NCBI GenBank assembly: GCA_029941985.1 | Contig: JAPYTV010000034.1 | Coordinates: 1-7,702, forward strand | Length of the DNA stretch: 7,702 nucleotides | Direction of reading: 5' to 3' | From: Candidatus Pelagibacter sp. | GTDB lineage: Bacteria; Pseudomonadota; Alphaproteobacteria; Pelagibacterales; Pelagibacteraceae | In this document: in pieces, positions 6,894-7,702 of the stretch | Layout of the letters: every line of letters begins with the position of its first letter | Numbering within the stretch: position 1 is the stretch's first letter | Notes under the pieces: model-generated | The model's input: the letters and a program-made list of their open reading frames with translations, nothing else | Database searches by the model: none | Told to the model about the DNA's origin: nothing | Position numbers and translations under genes: made by a program

Positions 6894-6925
6894 AAATTAG
6901 GTTTAAATTTTATTAAATTTCGCCT

Positions 6926-6954
6926 TTTATAGTAATTATATATATAAATAGCAA
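6926..6954 (-). promoter_or_regulatory. Candidate sigma-70 promoter for the rpmH operon
   Basis: Read on the minus strand, TTGCTA (6954-6949; four of six matches to TTGACA) and TATAAA (6931-6926; five of six to TATAAT) are separated by exactly 17 bases. Transcription would start near 6919, giving an AT-rich leader of about 26 bases before the rpmH ATG. A perfect TATAAT overlaps the spacer but has no reasonable -35 partner. AT-rich composition makes chance matches common, so this is tentative. Confidence 0.35.
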
Positions 6955-6965
6955 ATAGAAGATTT

Positions 6966-6971
6966 TATAAT
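6966..6971 (+). promoter_or_regulatory. Candidate -10 element for the TVP38-like gene
   Basis: An exact TATAAT ends 14 bases before the ATG at 6986. The expected -35 position (about 6943-6948, TATAAA) does not resemble TTGACA. If used, transcription would begin about seven bases before the start codon, so the mRNA would be nearly leaderless; consistent with this, no Shine-Dalgarno is present. Chance occurrence in such AT-rich DNA is a real alternative. Confidence 0.35.
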
Positions 6972-6985
6972 ATCCACATTAAATT

Positions 6986-7702
6986 ATGGAAAAATCAAAA
7001 AAACTTAAAATAATAGTAGGTTTCTTTTATCTTATTGTTGTTTCGTCATTTTTGTATTTTTTTTTAAAAAAATTTACCCTTGAGGAGCTAACTAGTTACG
7101 AATTTATTAAAAATAATAGTGAATATTTTTTTAATTTAAAAAAATCTAATTTAATTTTGTTATCATCTGTATTTTTAGTTTCAACTATTTTATGGGTAAT
7201 AATGGCAGGCTTTGGTTCTCCAGTTGCTTTACTTGCAGGATTTATTTTTGGTCAAAAATTTGGATTTATAATTGCTATTTTAGGCTTGAGTATTGGCGCA
7301 ACCTTATTATATATTTTTGGAAATTTTTTTTTAAAAGATTTTATAAAAAATAAATTTTTAATAAAATTTAAAAATTTAGAGATAAAATTTAAAAAATCTG
7401 AATTTATTTATCTTTTATTATATAGATTTATTGGAGGAATTCCTTTTGCTTTATCTAATGTGCTACCTTGCATTTTTAATGTAAAAGTTACAAACTTTTT
7501 TTTTGCAACATTGTTTGGAATGATGCCCCAGTTATTTTTAATTGTTTCTTTAGGAAGTGGAATTGAAAAAATTATTACTCAAAATCTTGAAGTTCCAAAA
7601 ATTAGTGATTTATTATTTTCAGCTGAAATATATGTTCCAATTTTGGCTTTTATTGTATTGGTTATTTTAACAATTTTTGCTAGAAAAATATTTTATAAAG
7701 AT
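6986..7702 (+). CDS. TVP38/TMEM64 family (DedA superfamily) membrane protein, partial at 3' end
   Basis: An open frame from ATG at 6986 runs 239 codons to the window edge without a stop, so the C-terminus is missing. It is a polytopic inner-membrane protein with an N-terminal membrane segment (about 8-28), a second at about 56-76, and then the VTT/SNARE-associated core. The core shows GFGSPVALLAGFIFGQKFG (75-93) with glycine-rich GLSIGATLLYIFG (100-112). After a basic loop (116-138) comes YRFIGGIPFALSNVLP (146-161), then ATLFGMMPQLFLIVSLGSG (174-192) and a terminal hydrophobic helix (about 215-232). The family is linked to phospholipid scrambling or transport and membrane homeostasis, but bacterial members of this branch mostly lack a defined substrate. 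The usual R-x-x-P is R-x-x-G here (R147, G150). It is transcribed divergently from rpmH and is not part of that operon. Confidence 0.85.
   Translation, partial: MEKSKKLKIIVGFFYLIVVSSFLYFFLKKFTLEELTSYEFIKNNSEYFFNLKKSNLILLSSVFLVSTILWVIMAGFGSPVALLAGFIFGQKFGFIIAILGLSIGATLLYIFGNFFLKDFIKNKFLIKFKNLEIKFKKSEFIYLLLYRFIGGIPFALSNVLPCIFNVKVTNFFFATLFGMMPQLFLIVSLGSGIEKIITQNLEVPKISDLLFSAEIYVPILAFIVLVILTIFARKIFYKD

Larger units (their letters stand above)
6894..6985. promoter_or_regulatory. Divergent promoter region between rpmH and the TVP38-like gene
   Basis: This 92-base, almost pure A/T gap is the only non-coding stretch above five bases in the window. It separates the minus-strand rpmH operon from a plus-strand gene, so it must contain both promoters. 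It holds an alternating TA run (about 6938-6946), two exact TATAAT-type hexamers, a 10-base-phased direct repeat near rpmH, and a near match to a DnaA box. No terminator-like hairpin or RNA gene is seen. Confidence 0.75.

Noticed and set aside
6894..6985. Origin of replication next to rpmH
   Set aside because: Only one imperfect DnaA box in 92 bases and no dnaA gene nearby; a functional oriC needs a cluster and an unwinding element.

Overview
This window looks like a piece of a streamlined alphaproteobacterial chromosome, most likely the SAR11 / Candidatus Pelagibacter lineage. The reasons are very low GC content (estimated by eye, not counted), Lys/Asn/Ile-rich proteins, near-absent intergenic DNA, few Shine-Dalgarno sequences, and the gene order rpmH-rnpA-yidD-yidC-argB-HAD-dapD-dapE. 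The assignment comes from gene content and composition; no database was searched.

Layout. Bases 20-6893 hold nine complete genes, all on the minus strand and tightly packed. In transcription order they are: ribosomal protein L34 (rpmH, 6893-6753), RNase P protein (rnpA), the small membrane-insertion factor YidD, the insertase YidC, N-acetylglutamate kinase (argB), a HAD-family phosphatase, tetrahydrodipicolinate succinyltransferase (dapD), succinyl-diaminopimelate desuccinylase (dapE) and an HDAC-like zinc deacetylase. Junctions range from a 4-base overlap to a 5-base gap, so one polycistronic transcript with coupled translation is likely. Bases 1-19 are too short to assign. The 92-base gap at 6894-6985 is the only real intergenic region. 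It is a divergent promoter region, and from 6986 a plus-strand gene for a TVP38/TMEM64 (DedA-superfamily) membrane protein runs off the right edge.

How the genes work together. The promoter-proximal genes cover translation (L34), tRNA 5' maturation (RNase P) and inner-membrane protein insertion (YidD, YidC). The distal half covers amino-acid and cell-wall precursor synthesis: argB makes the second step of arginine synthesis, and dapD/dapE make LL-diaminopimelate for lysine and peptidoglycan. The HAD phosphatase and the HDAC-like deacetylase are embedded in the operon, and their substrates cannot be read from sequence.

I found no mobile element, CRISPR array, tRNA, riboswitch, toxin-antitoxin pair or defence-like cassette, and nothing I would call an undescribed system. 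The points most worth a second look are the two enzymes of unknown substrate coupled to biosynthetic genes, a repeated stop/start junction motif, an unusual ArgB N-terminus, and a near-DnaA-box in the rpmH upstream region.
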